Shown here piece by piece: positions 49,471 through 57,524 of a DNA stretch of 64,000 nt. The stretch lies in NCBI RefSeq assembly GCF_023554105.1, contig NZ_JAMJWE010000007.1:124001-188000 (forward strand), read 5' to 3'. Both the position numbers and the translations under genes were made by a program. Origin of the DNA: Brucella sp. 21LCYQ03 (GTDB taxonomy: Bacteria > Pseudomonadota > Alphaproteobacteria > Rhizobiales > Rhizobiaceae). The notes beneath the pieces were generated by a model. That model saw only the letters and a list, made by a program, of their open reading frames with translations, was not told where the DNA came from and made no database searches. The number at the start of each line of letters is the position of its first letter. Position 1 is the stretch's first letter.

Positions 49471-50112
49471 TTAAAGCTCGATCAAATGGTCATCCAATTC
49501 ATTGATATTATGCGCGCCTGCAGGAAAATGTTTCTCCAGCAATTTACCTGCCTGACCAATGGCCAGCACGAAACCTTCAGCCACTTCCGAGCGTGACGCA
49601 TGATGCGTCAGCGTGGCAACGATGCTGTTCCATTCGTCCTGCTCAACCCGCGCGTGGATACCCGCATCGGCAATCACTTCTGCATAATGTTCAGCCATCG
49701 ATACAAACAGCAGGATGCCTGTGCGATGTTCGGTGATGTGGACATTGCGTGCCAGAAACTGCTGCAAAGCATTGAGATGCGCGCGCTTGTAGCGAATGCG
49801 ACGCGGCACCAGCAGCATGCGAATGGATGGTACCAACCAAAGAAGCAGCATCGCTGTGGCAAAAGCCGCAAGTATCGCAAGGCCAAACATCGGCAGGCTG
49901 ATATCAAACCAATACCAATGTGCGAGAAAAGCCATGATAACCGAAGCAATCAGAATGCCGCAGGTCGCAACAAAACCTGCCGCGAAGAAATAATCATCGC
50001 TGGTACGGGCCAAAACTGCGTAAATTTCACCGCTCGTATCGGCTTCCGCAGCACGGATGGCAATAGCAATGCGCTCGTGATCCTGATCGCTGATAAGGTT
50101 TTTAGAACTCAC
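49471..50112 (-). CDS. TPM-domain membrane protein
   Basis: A 213-residue protein: N-terminal short cytoplasmic part (ERIAIAIRAAEADTSGEIYA, the TPM-domain start), two hydrophobic segments at about 42-95, then the rest of a TPM/Psb32-like domain (ITEHRTGILLFVSMAEHYAEVIADAGIHA), which contrasts with the next gene, where the domain precedes the membrane helix. Molecular role is not known. It is the third gene of lemA-TPM-TPM, 11 bases after the previous stop, so the three likely act together on the envelope. Confidence 0.85.
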   Translation of the reverse strand: MSSKNLISDQDHERIAIAIRAAEADTSGEIYAVLARTSDDYFFAAGFVATCGILIASVIMAFLAHWYWFDISLPMFGLAILAAFATAMLLLWLVPSIRMLLVPRRIRYKRAHLNALQQFLARNVHITEHRTGILLFVSMAEHYAEVIADAGIHARVEQDEWNSIVATLTHHASRSEVAEGFVLAIGQAGKLLEKHFPAGAHNINELDDHLIEL

Positions 50113-50123
50113 AGATGTCTCCC

Positions 50124-51008
50124 TTACCAGCTACCCGAAGCGCCACCGCCACCGGACGAACCACCGCCGCCAGAAAAGCCGCCACCACCACTGCCGCCGC
50201 CTGATGACCAACCGCCACCACCACCAGAAAATCCGCCGCCACCGCCGGAGCCGCCACGGGAATTGAAATCCATCACCATTCCCAGCCAGCGATATTTTCC
50301 GGGTCCGATCTTTTGTCCAAAAATCGGTGTCAGGATCGCCACGCCAAAGCCGCCAAAGAAGATCGCAGCCCAGAAGATGATGAAGATAACAAAGACCCAA
50401 TCAATATCATCAGAACCGGAACTGGTCTGAACATTCCGCTTGGCACGCGCTTCCAGTTCGGCGGCATCACCGGACAGAACCGACAAAATGCCATCGACAC
50501 CTTGCAAGATACCATCAGAGTAATTGCCGCTACGAAATTCCGGTATAATCGTGCCGTTGATAATGACGCTCGAAAGCGCATCCGTCATCGTACCTTCAAG
50601 CCCGTAGCCGACTTCGATACGCACCTTACGATCATTGGGTGCCACAACCAGCAGAACACCGTTGTTCTCCTGCTTCTGCCCTAAGGCCCAAGCCCGGAAC
50701 AGACGATTGGAATAGCTTTCAATGTCTTCGCCATTGAGGCTCGGCACCGTTACCACGACTACCTGATCGGATGACTTTGCTTCAAAATCAGCCAACTTCT
50801 GTGTGAGTTGCTGCAACTGCGACGGATCGATAATCCCAGCCGCATCAACCACACGACCTGTCAGTGCCTGCGCTGGCTTTGCCGCATCCTGCGCATTGGC
50901 GCCAACTGCAACAAAGCTTGCAAACAGGAAAAGCAAAAAGGCCGCAAGCAATCGTGGCCCATTCAGGCCACGAACCACAGCATTACGCATGGGGAGCAAA
51001 GCTGCCAC
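50124..51008 (-). CDS. TPM-domain protein with glycine-rich C-terminus (YgcG-like)
   Basis: A 294-residue exported protein: signal peptide (LLAAFLLFLFASFVAVGANA), TPM domain about 45-185 (LTGRVVDAAGIIDPSQLQQL; NGEDIESYSNRLFRAWALGQ; VRIEVGYGLEGTMTDALSS), one transmembrane segment (VFVIFIIFWAAIFFGGFGVA) and a C-terminal tail from about 250 made almost only of Gly, Ser and a few Trp, ending GASGSW. YgcG-like proteins have this layout. The start taken is GTG at 51008; ATG at 50990 is possible. It sits between lemA and another TPM gene. Confidence 0.88.
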   Translation of the reverse strand: MAALLPMRNAVVRGLNGPRLLAAFLLFLFASFVAVGANAQDAAKPAQALTGRVVDAAGIIDPSQLQQLTQKLADFEAKSSDQVVVVTVPSLNGEDIESYSNRLFRAWALGQKQENNGVLLVVAPNDRKVRIEVGYGLEGTMTDALSSVIINGTIIPEFRSGNYSDGILQGVDGILSVLSGDAAELEARAKRNVQTSSGSDDIDWVFVIFIIFWAAIFFGGFGVAILTPIFGQKIGPGKYRWLGMVMDFNSRGGSGGGGGFSGGGGGWSSGGGSGGGGFSGGGGSSGGGGASGSW

Positions 51009-51026
51009 TGGACGCCCGATCCGTTA

Positions 51027-51647
51027 TTAAAACTTGACCTGTGGTGCGCTCTGGCTTGACGCATCGGCACTAAATGTCTGCATTGGTGCAGCATCGCGAT
51101 ACCAGATCCACGTCCAGATCATCGTCGGCATAGTGCGGATCGATGTATTATAGACGCGGACCGCTTCAATATAATCGCGTCGGGCCACAGCGATACGGTT
51201 TTCCGTCCCTTCCAGCTGCGATTGCAGCGCAAGGAAATTCTGGTTTGCTTTCAGATCAGGATAACGCTCCACCACCACCATCAGGCGCGAAAGCGCGCTT
51301 GTGAGGTTTGCCTGATTATCCTGAAACTGCTTGAAGAGTTCAGGATTGTTGAGCGTTTCCGGCGTAATCTGCACCTGTGTCGCCTTGGCACGTGCTTCGA
51401 TCACGGCTTCCAGCGTTTCTTTTTCGTGTGCAGCATAGCCCTTCACGGTTTCTACCAGATTGGGCACCAGATCAGCGCGGCGCTGGTACTGGTTCTGCAC
51501 TTCGCTCCATGCAGCTTTCGCCTTCTCATCATTCGTTGGGATTGTATTGAAGCCGCAAGCTGAAAGCAGCGGAACCAAAACAGCCAAACCCAAAGCAACG
51601 AAAATGCGACGGAATGAAAACGCACGAATAGCCGTTACAGCCGACAT
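51027..51647 (-). CDS. lemA: LemA family protein
   Basis: A 206-residue LemA protein with a lipobox-like N-terminus (VLVPLLSACGF), so probably a membrane-anchored lipoprotein. The family block is QYQRRADLVPNLVETVKGYA, then NLTSALSRLMVVVERYPDLK and ENRIAVARRDYIEAVRVYN. Function unknown; LemA and TPM genes are paired in many bacteria. First of a three-gene operon, with the next gene 18 bases downstream. Confidence 0.92.
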   Translation of the reverse strand: MSAVTAIRAFSFRRIFVALGLAVLVPLLSACGFNTIPTNDEKAKAAWSEVQNQYQRRADLVPNLVETVKGYAAHEKETLEAVIEARAKATQVQITPETLNNPELFKQFQDNQANLTSALSRLMVVVERYPDLKANQNFLALQSQLEGTENRIAVARRDYIEAVRVYNTSIRTMPTMIWTWIWYRDAAPMQTFSADASSQSAPQVKF

Positions 51648-51800
51648 GGTATTCTCCTGAACAGGGCGCCTTTTCAGCGCTGTAAAACTCTATGCTCGCA
51701 TATGCGCATTCACGAAAATGCGAGCCGTCAAATCAATAAGATAGACGAAATTCCGGCATTTTCCAGTCGATTTGCTCGAAGTCGAAAACCAAATAAAAAA

Positions 51801-51822
51801 GGCAGCGGATTGCTCCGCTGCC
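51801..51822 (-). terminator. Terminator of the ffh-rpsP operon
   Basis: GGCAGCGGA (51801-51809) pairs with TCCGCTGCC (51814-51822); TTTTTTATTT follows on the minus strand. It lies 25 bases after the rpsP stop. Confidence 0.9.
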
Positions 51823-51846
51823 TTTTCGTTCGCAAGTTGGGAAAAA

Positions 51847-52263
51847 TTATTCGCTTGCAGCTTCTTCAGCTGGTGCAGCTGCTGCGGCAGCAGCGGCTTC
51901 AGCTTCAGCAGCAGCCTTTGCAGCTGCATCTTCTTCAGCCTGCTTAGCCATTGCAAGACGTTCCTGAGCCTTCTTGCCTGGCAGACCCTTGGTCAGGTTG
52001 CTGCGTTCTTCACGCTTTGCAATACCGGCCTGATCGAGGAAGCGAAGAACGCGATCGGTTGGCTGTGCGCCCTGTGCAATCCAATGCTGAATGCGGTCAG
52101 CGTCGAGCTTTACGCGCTCTGCGTCTTTCGCAAGCATTGGGTTCCATGCACCAACGGTTTCGATGAAACGGCCATCGCGTGGGCTGCGAGCGTCAGCAAC
52201 AACAACGTGGTAGTAAGGACGCTTCTTGGAGCCAGCGCGGGCGAGACGGATCTTAAGAGCCAT
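51847..52263 (-). CDS. rpsP: 30S ribosomal protein S16
   Basis: A 138-residue S16. The core (about 1-85) starts [20 protein letters not shown] and includes [15 protein letters not shown]; the remainder is an Ala/Glu-rich tail ([19 protein letters not shown]) that lengthens it well beyond the roughly 80 residues of E. coli S16, as in other alphaproteobacteria. It lies downstream of ffh and chorismate mutase on the same strand, 63 bases after the latter. Confidence 0.97.
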   Translation of the reverse strand: MALKIRLARAGSKKRPYYHVVVADARSPRDGRFIETVGAWNPMLAKDAERVKLDADRIQHWIAQGAQPTDRVLRFLDQAGIAKREERSNLTKGLPGKKAQERLAMAKQAEEDAAAKAAAEAEAAAAAAAAPAEEAASE

Positions 52264-52326
52264 TTTTTCTTTCCTTTAGTCAATTATCCTGCCCTATCGG
52301 GCAATCGGTTAAGCCAGTTTGGCTAT

Positions 52327-52638
52327 TCAGTTTCCGCTGTGATTTGCAGCGGCATGCTCATGGTGCCGAATAACTTCCTTCACGATGAAGTTCAGGAATT
52401 TTTCAGCAAAATCTGGATCGAGATGGGCATCAACAGCCAGCGCCCGCAGACGCTCGACCTGACGCTTCTCGCGTGCCGGGTCAGCAGCAGCAAGGCCGCG
52501 CTCGGCTTTCAATACACCAACAGCTTTTGTGCAGCGAAAACGCTCAGCAAGCATATGGATGAGTGCCGCATCGATATTATCAATGGACGCACGCAGAGAG
52601 AGAAGTTCAGCGGGTACGGTGTTCTGTTCGTCAGCCAT
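52327..52638 (-). CDS. Chorismate mutase (AroQ type)
   Basis: A 103-residue single-domain chorismate mutase making prephenate for Phe and Tyr. AroQ helical fold: LLSLRASIDNIDAALIHMLA (with the active-site R and D), AERFRCTKAVGVLKAERGL (the K), then AREKRQVERLRALAVDAHLD. ATG at 52638 is preferred; a GTG at 52647 overlaps the ffh stop and would add three residues. The ffh-chorismate mutase-rpsP run is a translation/export cluster with one metabolic passenger, an arrangement also met in Brucella as far as I recall. Confidence 0.93.
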   Translation of the reverse strand: MADEQNTVPAELLSLRASIDNIDAALIHMLAERFRCTKAVGVLKAERGLAAADPAREKRQVERLRALAVDAHLDPDFAEKFLNFIVKEVIRHHEHAAANHSGN

Positions 52639-52643
52639 CTTAC

Positions 52644-54206
52644 TCACTTCTTCTTTGGCAGGCCGGGAAGACCGCCACCAAAACCGGGAAGCTTAGGACC
52701 GCCCAAACCCGGAAGGCCTCCACCCGGAAGACCAGGCATTCCGCCGCCTTTGGTCAGACCAGCGGCTTCTGCCTGCTTGGCAAGCGCTTCAAGCTGCTTT
52801 GGATCCATCTTGGACAGATCAGGCATACCACCCATTCCACCGCCAAGACCACCGAGGCCCATCTTGCCAGCAAGACCGCCCATCATCTGCTTCATCATTC
52901 CGCCCTTGCCCTTACCCATGACTTTCATCATGTCGGCCATCTGGCGGTGCATCTTGAGAAGCTTGTTAATGTCGGCAGAACTTGTGCCAGAACCCTTAGC
53001 AATTCGCTGCTTGCGGCTGTGCTTGAGAAGATCAGGATTGGCGCGCTCGGCCTTGGTCATCGAACCGATGATCGCCAGCTGACGATCAAATACCTTATCG
53101 TCAAGACCGGCAGCTGCTGCCTTGTCCTTCATTCCACCCATGCCGGGCATCATCCCCATGATGCTGCCCATGCCGCCGAGCTTTTTCATCTGGCCCAGCT
53201 GATCGGCAAGATCATTGAGATCGAACTTACCCGACTGCATCTTTTTGGCCATCGCTGCGGCTTTTTCCGCATCGATGTTTTCGGCAGCCTTTTCGACGAG
53301 CGAAACAATGTCGCCCATGCCCAAGATTCGATCAGCAATACGCTTTGGGTAGAACTCCTCAAGCGCATCCATCTTTTCGCCAGTGGCGATCAGCTTGATT
53401 GGCTTGCCGGTGATTGCGCGCATCGAAAGTGCAGCACCACCACGGCCATCGCCATCCATACGGGTGAGAACGATACCGGTAATACCCACGCGCTCATCGA
53501 AGTTGCGCGCGAGATTAACGGCGTCCTGACCAGTCAGACTGTCGGCCACGAGTAGAATTTCATGCGGATTGGCGGCTTTGCGGATATCCGCCATTTCCAC
53601 CATCAGCGGCTCGTCAATATGCGTGCGACCAGCAGTATCGAGGATCACCACATCATGACCGCCGAGCTTTGCAGCCTGAACGGCGCGCTTGGCGATTTCA
53701 ACCGGCGACTGGCCGGCGATGATTGGCAATGTATCAACAGAAGTCTGGATACCGAGCTGACGAAGCTGTTCCTGCGCTGCCGGACGACGCGTATCAAGCG
53801 ACGCCATCAGCACCTTTTTGCGGTTGCGCTCGGTCAGGCGCTTGGAAAGCTTGCCCGTCGTCGTTGTCTTACCCGACCCCTGCAAACCCACCATCATAAT
53901 GACGACAGGTGCTGGTGCATTCAGATCAACTGTGACGCCCTCGGTGCCGAGCATTTCGATAAGTTCGTCATGGACGATCTTAACGACCATCTGGCCGGGC
54001 TTAATGCTTTTGAGAATTTCAGCGCCGACAGCCTTCTCACGAACGCGGTCGGTGAAAGAACGAACCACTTCCAGCGAAACGTCGGCTTCAATGAGCGCAC
54101 GACGCACTTCGCGCAGCGCTGCCGCCACGTCGCTTTCAGAGAGAGCGCCGCGTCCAGTCAGGCCGTTCAGAATGGAGCCAAGACGCTCCTGAAGTGATTC
54201 AAACAT
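52644..54206 (-). CDS. ffh: Signal recognition particle protein Ffh
   Basis: GTPase of the SRP, which targets nascent membrane proteins; 520 residues. N domain helices about 1-85, G domain with GLQGSGKTTTTGKLSKRL (about 106-123), DTAGRTHID, and TRMDGDGRGGAALS, then a Met-rich M domain (about 300-440; MKKLGGMGSIMGMMPGMGG) that binds 4.5S RNA and signal peptides. An unusual Gly/Pro/Leu-rich tail (GGGLPGLGGPKLPGFGGG) ends the protein. A small peptide ORF lies just upstream. Confidence 0.97.
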   Translation of the reverse strand: MFESLQERLGSILNGLTGRGALSESDVAAALREVRRALIEADVSLEVVRSFTDRVREKAVGAEILKSIKPGQMVVKIVHDELIEMLGTEGVTVDLNAPAPVVIMMVGLQGSGKTTTTGKLSKRLTERNRKKVLMASLDTRRPAAQEQLRQLGIQTSVDTLPIIAGQSPVEIAKRAVQAAKLGGHDVVILDTAGRTHIDEPLMVEMADIRKAANPHEILLVADSLTGQDAVNLARNFDERVGITGIVLTRMDGDGRGGAALSMRAITGKPIKLIATGEKMDALEEFYPKRIADRILGMGDIVSLVEKAAENIDAEKAAAMAKKMQSGKFDLNDLADQLGQMKKLGGMGSIMGMMPGMGGMKDKAAAAGLDDKVFDRQLAIIGSMTKAERANPDLLKHSRKQRIAKGSGTSSADINKLLKMHRQMADMMKVMGKGKGGMMKQMMGGLAGKMGLGGLGGGMGGMPDLSKMDPKQLEALAKQAEAAGLTKGGGMPGLPGGGLPGLGGPKLPGFGGGLPGLPKKK

Positions 54207-54650
54207 CTAATTTCCTTTTAATCCGCGAGGAGGCTCAGTGCTTCACCGGGATAGATCGTTCTTTGATCAAACCAGTTCAAGAACCAACCAAAGCGATACA
54301 TCACCCGAGGGCGCATCGCGCTGTCGGATGTGGACCTCCGGGATCGTTTTATACCAAATGGGTCCCGGTCGGTGGCTCGCGTTCTAGAGATCGCGGATAG
54401 ATTGGCTGTCGCTTTAAAGTGGAGAGCCTGTCATGTCAAGCAAAAGCCAGAAAACAGCACTTTTAAACGGCTATTTGGCCCATAAATGCAGGCAATTTCG
54501 CACCAGTTTACTAAAACTTGAAGATTACGTGGAAAAAGGATTATAAGCGCGCCGCTGTTCGTCGGGCTTATAGACCCATTGCAGCATGACATTCGGTGTA
54601 AAGAATGGCAAATTCGCGCCGAGGTAGAATCAACTCCGAAGGAGAAACGA
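54207..54650. other. Intergenic region between ffh and mltB, 444 bases
   Basis: A gap between divergent genes. The ffh side (54207-54320) holds AAGGA, the ffh ribosome site, and a 27-codon ORF on the minus strand. The middle (54330-54400) is G/C-rich without clear symmetry, and 54420-54560 is more A/T-rich and must carry the mltB promoter. I see no tRNA, and nothing that resembles 4.5S RNA. Confidence 0.6.
54218..54301 (-). CDS. Possible 27-residue leader peptide upstream of ffh
   Basis: ATG at 54301 to TAA at 54220-54218 encodes a 27-residue peptide beginning MYRFGWFLNWFDQRTIYPGE, very rich in aromatic residues (Trp 2, Phe 3, Tyr 2). Its stop lies 11 bases before the ffh start, with the ffh ribosome site AAGGA directly after it, an arrangement that suits coupling or attenuation. 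In-frame starts exist upstream (ATG 54316, GTG 54304), none with a good ribosome site. Chance cannot be excluded; no family is recognised. Confidence 0.3.
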   Translation of the reverse strand: MYRFGWFLNWFDQRTIYPGEALSLLAD

Positions 54651-55478
54651 ATGGCATTGTTTGCCAAGGGCCGGACATGGACGGCAGCAGCAGTTCTTGC
54701 AGTGAGCATGATGGCTGGTACAAGCATCGTCGAAGCAGCCCAGTGTGGCAACAATGGTGCTGGCTATAATGCCTGGCTCCAGCAGACCGTCAAGGAAGCG
54801 CAGTCGCGCGGCATTGGCAATCGCGCCATCAACGCTCTGAAGAACACAAAATATGCGCAGGCTACCATCAATGCCGACCGCAATCAGAAGAGCTTCAAGC
54901 TGACGTTTGAGCAGTTCATGCAGAAGCGTGGCGCAAACACCATCATTCAGCGTGGCAAGTCGATCAAAAAGCAGAATGCAGCACTCTTTGCAGCAATCGA
55001 AAAGCGTTACGGCGTTCCTGCTGGTCCACTGATCGCAATCTGGGGCATGGAAACCGGCTTCGGCGCTTATCTTGGCAAGCAGCATACGCTTTCGGCAGTT
55101 GCTACACTGGCTTATGACTGCCGCCGCAGCGACTACTTCACGCAGCAGCTTTACGCAGCACTCAAGCTGATCGACAATGAAGATCTTGATCCAAATGCTG
55201 TTGGAGCCATGCACGGCGAAATTGGCCAGACCCAGTTCCTGCCAGCGAACGTTCTGAAATATGGCGTTGACGGTGATGGAAGCGGTCATATCGACATGGC
55301 GCGTTCAAAGGCTGACGCACTTTACTCGACAGCAAACTTCCTTGTGGGCCACGGCTGGAAACGCGGTGCTGGCTTCCAGCCAGGTGAACCAAACTATGGT
55401 GCGATCCAGGGTTGGAATGCTGCGCAGGTTTACCAGCGCGCTATTGCTGTCATGGGCAAAGCAATCGACGGCAAATAA
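54651..55478 (+). CDS. Lytic murein transglycosylase (MltB/SLT_2 family)
   Basis: A 275-residue exported enzyme that cleaves peptidoglycan glycan strands. A signal peptide (TAAAVLAVSMMAGTSIVEAA) is followed by the SLT_2 domain; IAIWGMETGFGAYLG carries the catalytic Glu (about 133), and GAMHGEIGQTQFLP and the C-terminal TANFLVGHGWKRGAGFQPGE are typical of MltB. No lipobox Cys, so it is probably soluble and periplasmic. The start at 54651 has AAGGAG six bases upstream; the ORF is open to 54579. A bidirectional terminator follows. Confidence 0.93.
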   Translation: MALFAKGRTWTAAAVLAVSMMAGTSIVEAAQCGNNGAGYNAWLQQTVKEAQSRGIGNRAINALKNTKYAQATINADRNQKSFKLTFEQFMQKRGANTIIQRGKSIKKQNAALFAAIEKRYGVPAGPLIAIWGMETGFGAYLGKQHTLSAVATLAYDCRRSDYFTQQLYAALKLIDNEDLDPNAVGAMHGEIGQTQFLPANVLKYGVDGDGSGHIDMARSKADALYSTANFLVGHGWKRGAGFQPGEPNYGAIQGWNAAQVYQRAIAVMGKAIDGK

Positions 55479-55501
55479 GTCATCGATAGATATAAATAAT
55501 G

Positions 55502-55527
55502 AAAAGCCCCGGAAAACCGGGGCTTTT
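55502..55527. terminator. Bidirectional terminator between mltB-like and carbonic anhydrase genes
   Basis: AAAAGCCCCGG (55502-55512) and its complement (55517-55527) with AAAA loop and T run, 24 bases after the transglycosylase stop. Nearly identical to the acs terminator. The genes converge on it. Confidence 0.9.
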
Positions 55528-55532
55528 TTGTA

Positions 55533-56207
55533 TCATATGACAGGGTCGGATGCCGGAGAAGAGTTCTCACCATCCGGGCGCTTAAAGTCCCCCGTCTGCT
55601 GGTCCATCACCCACAGTTCGCCAGTCGAAATATCGAACCATGCACCATATAGGGTGAGCTTACCCTTCTTCTCAAGAATATCGACGCATGGGAATGTGCG
55701 CAGATTGTTGAGCGAATAGCGGATCGAAATGCGTTCCAGCGCTGTCTGGCGCTCCGTCGGTGTCATCAGTTCATTACCGCTGATCGTTTCCGCAGCCGGA
55801 GCAATCAGGCTCATCCATTTGCCGATGAAATCGCTCGGCGAAAGCGGTGCAAATTGAGTATCAAGCGCTGCTTTGATACCGCCGCATCGACCATGGCCCA
55901 TGACAACAATATTCTTCACCTTGAGGCTCTGTACAGCAAACTCAAGTGCAGCCGAGGCTGCATGATATTCACCATCCGGCTCATAGGGCGGAATAAGATT
56001 GGCAACATTGCGTAAAACGAACATTTCGCCTGGTGCCGAGTTGAAGATTGTTTCCGGAGCGGCGCGGGAATCGCAGCAGGCAATAACCAGTGTTTCTGGT
56101 GCCTGACCTTTTTCAGCGAGTTCCTTGTAACGTGCCGTTTCAGACGCGAAATGCTCGCCCATAAAGGTTTGGTAACCGGCGAGGAGTGAGTCAGGAATAT
56201 CAGCCAT
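55533..56207 (-). CDS. Beta-class carbonic anhydrase
   Basis: Zinc enzyme interconverting CO2 and bicarbonate; 224 residues. Zinc ligands: Cys44 and the Asp46-Arg48 dyad in VIACCDSRAAPE, and His105/Cys108 in MGHGRCGGI. Bicarbonate supply matters for pyruvate carboxylase, also in this window, and for growth in low CO2. The gene is on its own, followed by a terminator it shares with the transglycosylase gene. Confidence 0.96.
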   Translation of the reverse strand: MADIPDSLLAGYQTFMGEHFASETARYKELAEKGQAPETLVIACCDSRAAPETIFNSAPGEMFVLRNVANLIPPYEPDGEYHAASAALEFAVQSLKVKNIVVMGHGRCGGIKAALDTQFAPLSPSDFIGKWMSLIAPAAETISGNELMTPTERQTALERISIRYSLNNLRTFPCVDILEKKGKLTLYGAWFDISTGELWVMDQQTGDFKRPDGENSSPASDPVI

Positions 56208-56258
56208 GGTGTTCCATTATCCCTATCGAAAACACAGAGCAATCAAAATTTAAAAGGT

Positions 56259-57143
56259 TTACGCACGCAACCCTTTAGTCGGATGAACCAGCCGTCTTGT
56301 CTGCACCATGGCCATAGGCTTGGCCAAACTCGATGCATCGGCTTCCAGCATCAGCTCATCGGCCCCACGCTTTGCCGAACGCGCCATGATTTCAAAGACG
56401 GCAGCTGTAGTGCTTTGGAGAGATTTCTCCTCCGAGAAGCCAGCCAGTCTTCGCGCAAGGAATACAGCAGAGGTGAGATCGCCAAGACCATTGGTCGGCC
56501 CATCAACGCAACGATGTTCCGCCATAAGCGCTGAGGTCGGCGTGAGCAAAATGTTACCAATGCTTCCAGTCATCAGCGGGAAGGCCGATGTCACCAGCAT
56601 CGTTGCCGGTCCGGTATCAAGGGCTGCTTCCATCAATGCCTTGTTGTCTTCAAGCTCAACACCTGTCAGCCATGAAAGCTCAAAGCGATTGGGCGTTGCA
56701 ATATCCGCAAGCGGCATCAGATGATCACGAATACCGATCGCTGTCGCTTCCGGTACATAAAGCCCTTTCTGATCACCAATCACCGGGTCACAGAGATACA
56801 GCGCATTTGGATTGCGCTCCTTCACCTTTTTAACAAGTCCGGCAACGGCCTCTGCTTGTTCTGGATTGCCGAGATAGCCTGTCAGAATAGCACCCACCTC
56901 CCCAAGCCAAGGTGCGCGCTCAAGATCCTGCATCAGTGTTGCAAACTCTTGTGGAGGCGGCACAATGCGCCCCGCAGGACCATGGCCCGGATGCCACGGC
57001 AGCACCACTGTCGGAACAGCCCAAACTGGGAAACCAAGCGTTTCGAGTGCGAATACGGCGGCGCGATTTCCAACGGAACCGCGCACGACATGGCTTGAGA
57101 TGACAATAACGGTTGTCGCGTCCGAAGGCGCAGAAAGCGTCAT
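56259..57143 (-). CDS. pdxY: Pyridoxal kinase
   Basis: Phosphorylates pyridoxal to PLP in the salvage pathway; 294 residues, ribokinase-like fold of the PdxK/PdxY type. Features: VIVISSHVVRGSVGNRAAVF and FPVWAVPTVVLPWHPGHG at the N-terminus, YLCDPVIGDQKGLYV, and the anion-hole/catalytic Asp in TNGLGDLTSAVFLARRL. It begins one base after the stop of the small upstream gene at 57145, so the two are cotranscribed. Confidence 0.95.
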   Translation of the reverse strand: MTLSAPSDATTVIVISSHVVRGSVGNRAAVFALETLGFPVWAVPTVVLPWHPGHGPAGRIVPPPQEFATLMQDLERAPWLGEVGAILTGYLGNPEQAEAVAGLVKKVKERNPNALYLCDPVIGDQKGLYVPEATAIGIRDHLMPLADIATPNRFELSWLTGVELEDNKALMEAALDTGPATMLVTSAFPLMTGSIGNILLTPTSALMAEHRCVDGPTNGLGDLTSAVFLARRLAGFSEEKSLQSTTAAVFEIMARSAKRGADELMLEADASSLAKPMAMVQTRRLVHPTKGLRA

Positions 57144-57144
57144 G

Positions 57145-57432
57145 TTAAACCTGGCTTTGCATGAGATAGGAAATCAGCCAGACGATAATCGCCAGCGTGA
57201 TGATGAGGCCAAGCCAGCGCCCGACGCGCGTGGCCCAGAGTTCGATAGGATCGTTTTCGGGCGCATCATCGGCAGAGAGATGTTTGCTTGTACGAGCAAG
57301 CCCACGCCGAACCATGGCTTGCGGGCCGGTTTGCTCGCGCGCCAACCGCTCAAGAATACGCTGGGCTTCATCCTGACGCTCGCGCCCCGGATTTCCGCCC
57401 TCGCCTATGCCCGCCTGATGGCGTTCTCCCAT
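57145..57432 (-). CDS. Small single-helix membrane protein upstream of pdxY
   Basis: A 95-residue protein: polar, charged N-terminal two thirds (ERQDEAQRILERLAREQTGP likely helical) and one C-terminal membrane segment (LGLIITLAIIVWLISYLM). No family recognised. The stop is one base from the pdxY start, so it is translated with pdxY; whether it has anything to do with vitamin B6 is unknown. A start at ATG 57432 is the only good choice. Confidence 0.75.
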   Translation of the reverse strand: MGERHQAGIGEGGNPGRERQDEAQRILERLAREQTGPQAMVRRGLARTSKHLSADDAPENDPIELWATRVGRWLGLIITLAIIVWLISYLMQSQV

Positions 57433-57524
57433 ATTCTGCCTGCCTTCAAGAAAGACTCGTGCCCCGGATTAGTCGATACAGCATTATGCCCGGAAGGCAG
57501 TTCTGCAAGCAGAATATTGTCTGC

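Noticed and set aside
49290-49505. 71-codon plus-strand ORF before the glutamate dehydrogenase gene
   Set aside because: Overlaps the end of the TPM gene in antisense; no ribosome site or hydrophobic pattern to support it.
50130-50280. Short tandem-like CCACCGCC repeats
   Set aside because: They encode the Gly/Ser-rich tail of the TPM protein on the minus strand, so they are not a repeat array or CRISPR.
51880-51930. GCAGCAGCGG-type repeats
   Set aside because: They encode the Ala/Glu-rich tail of ribosomal protein S16.
54207-54650. Possible 4.5S RNA (ffs) gene beside ffh
   Set aside because: I looked for the conserved SRP RNA core (GGAAGCAGC region with GNRA loop) and did not see it in this gap.
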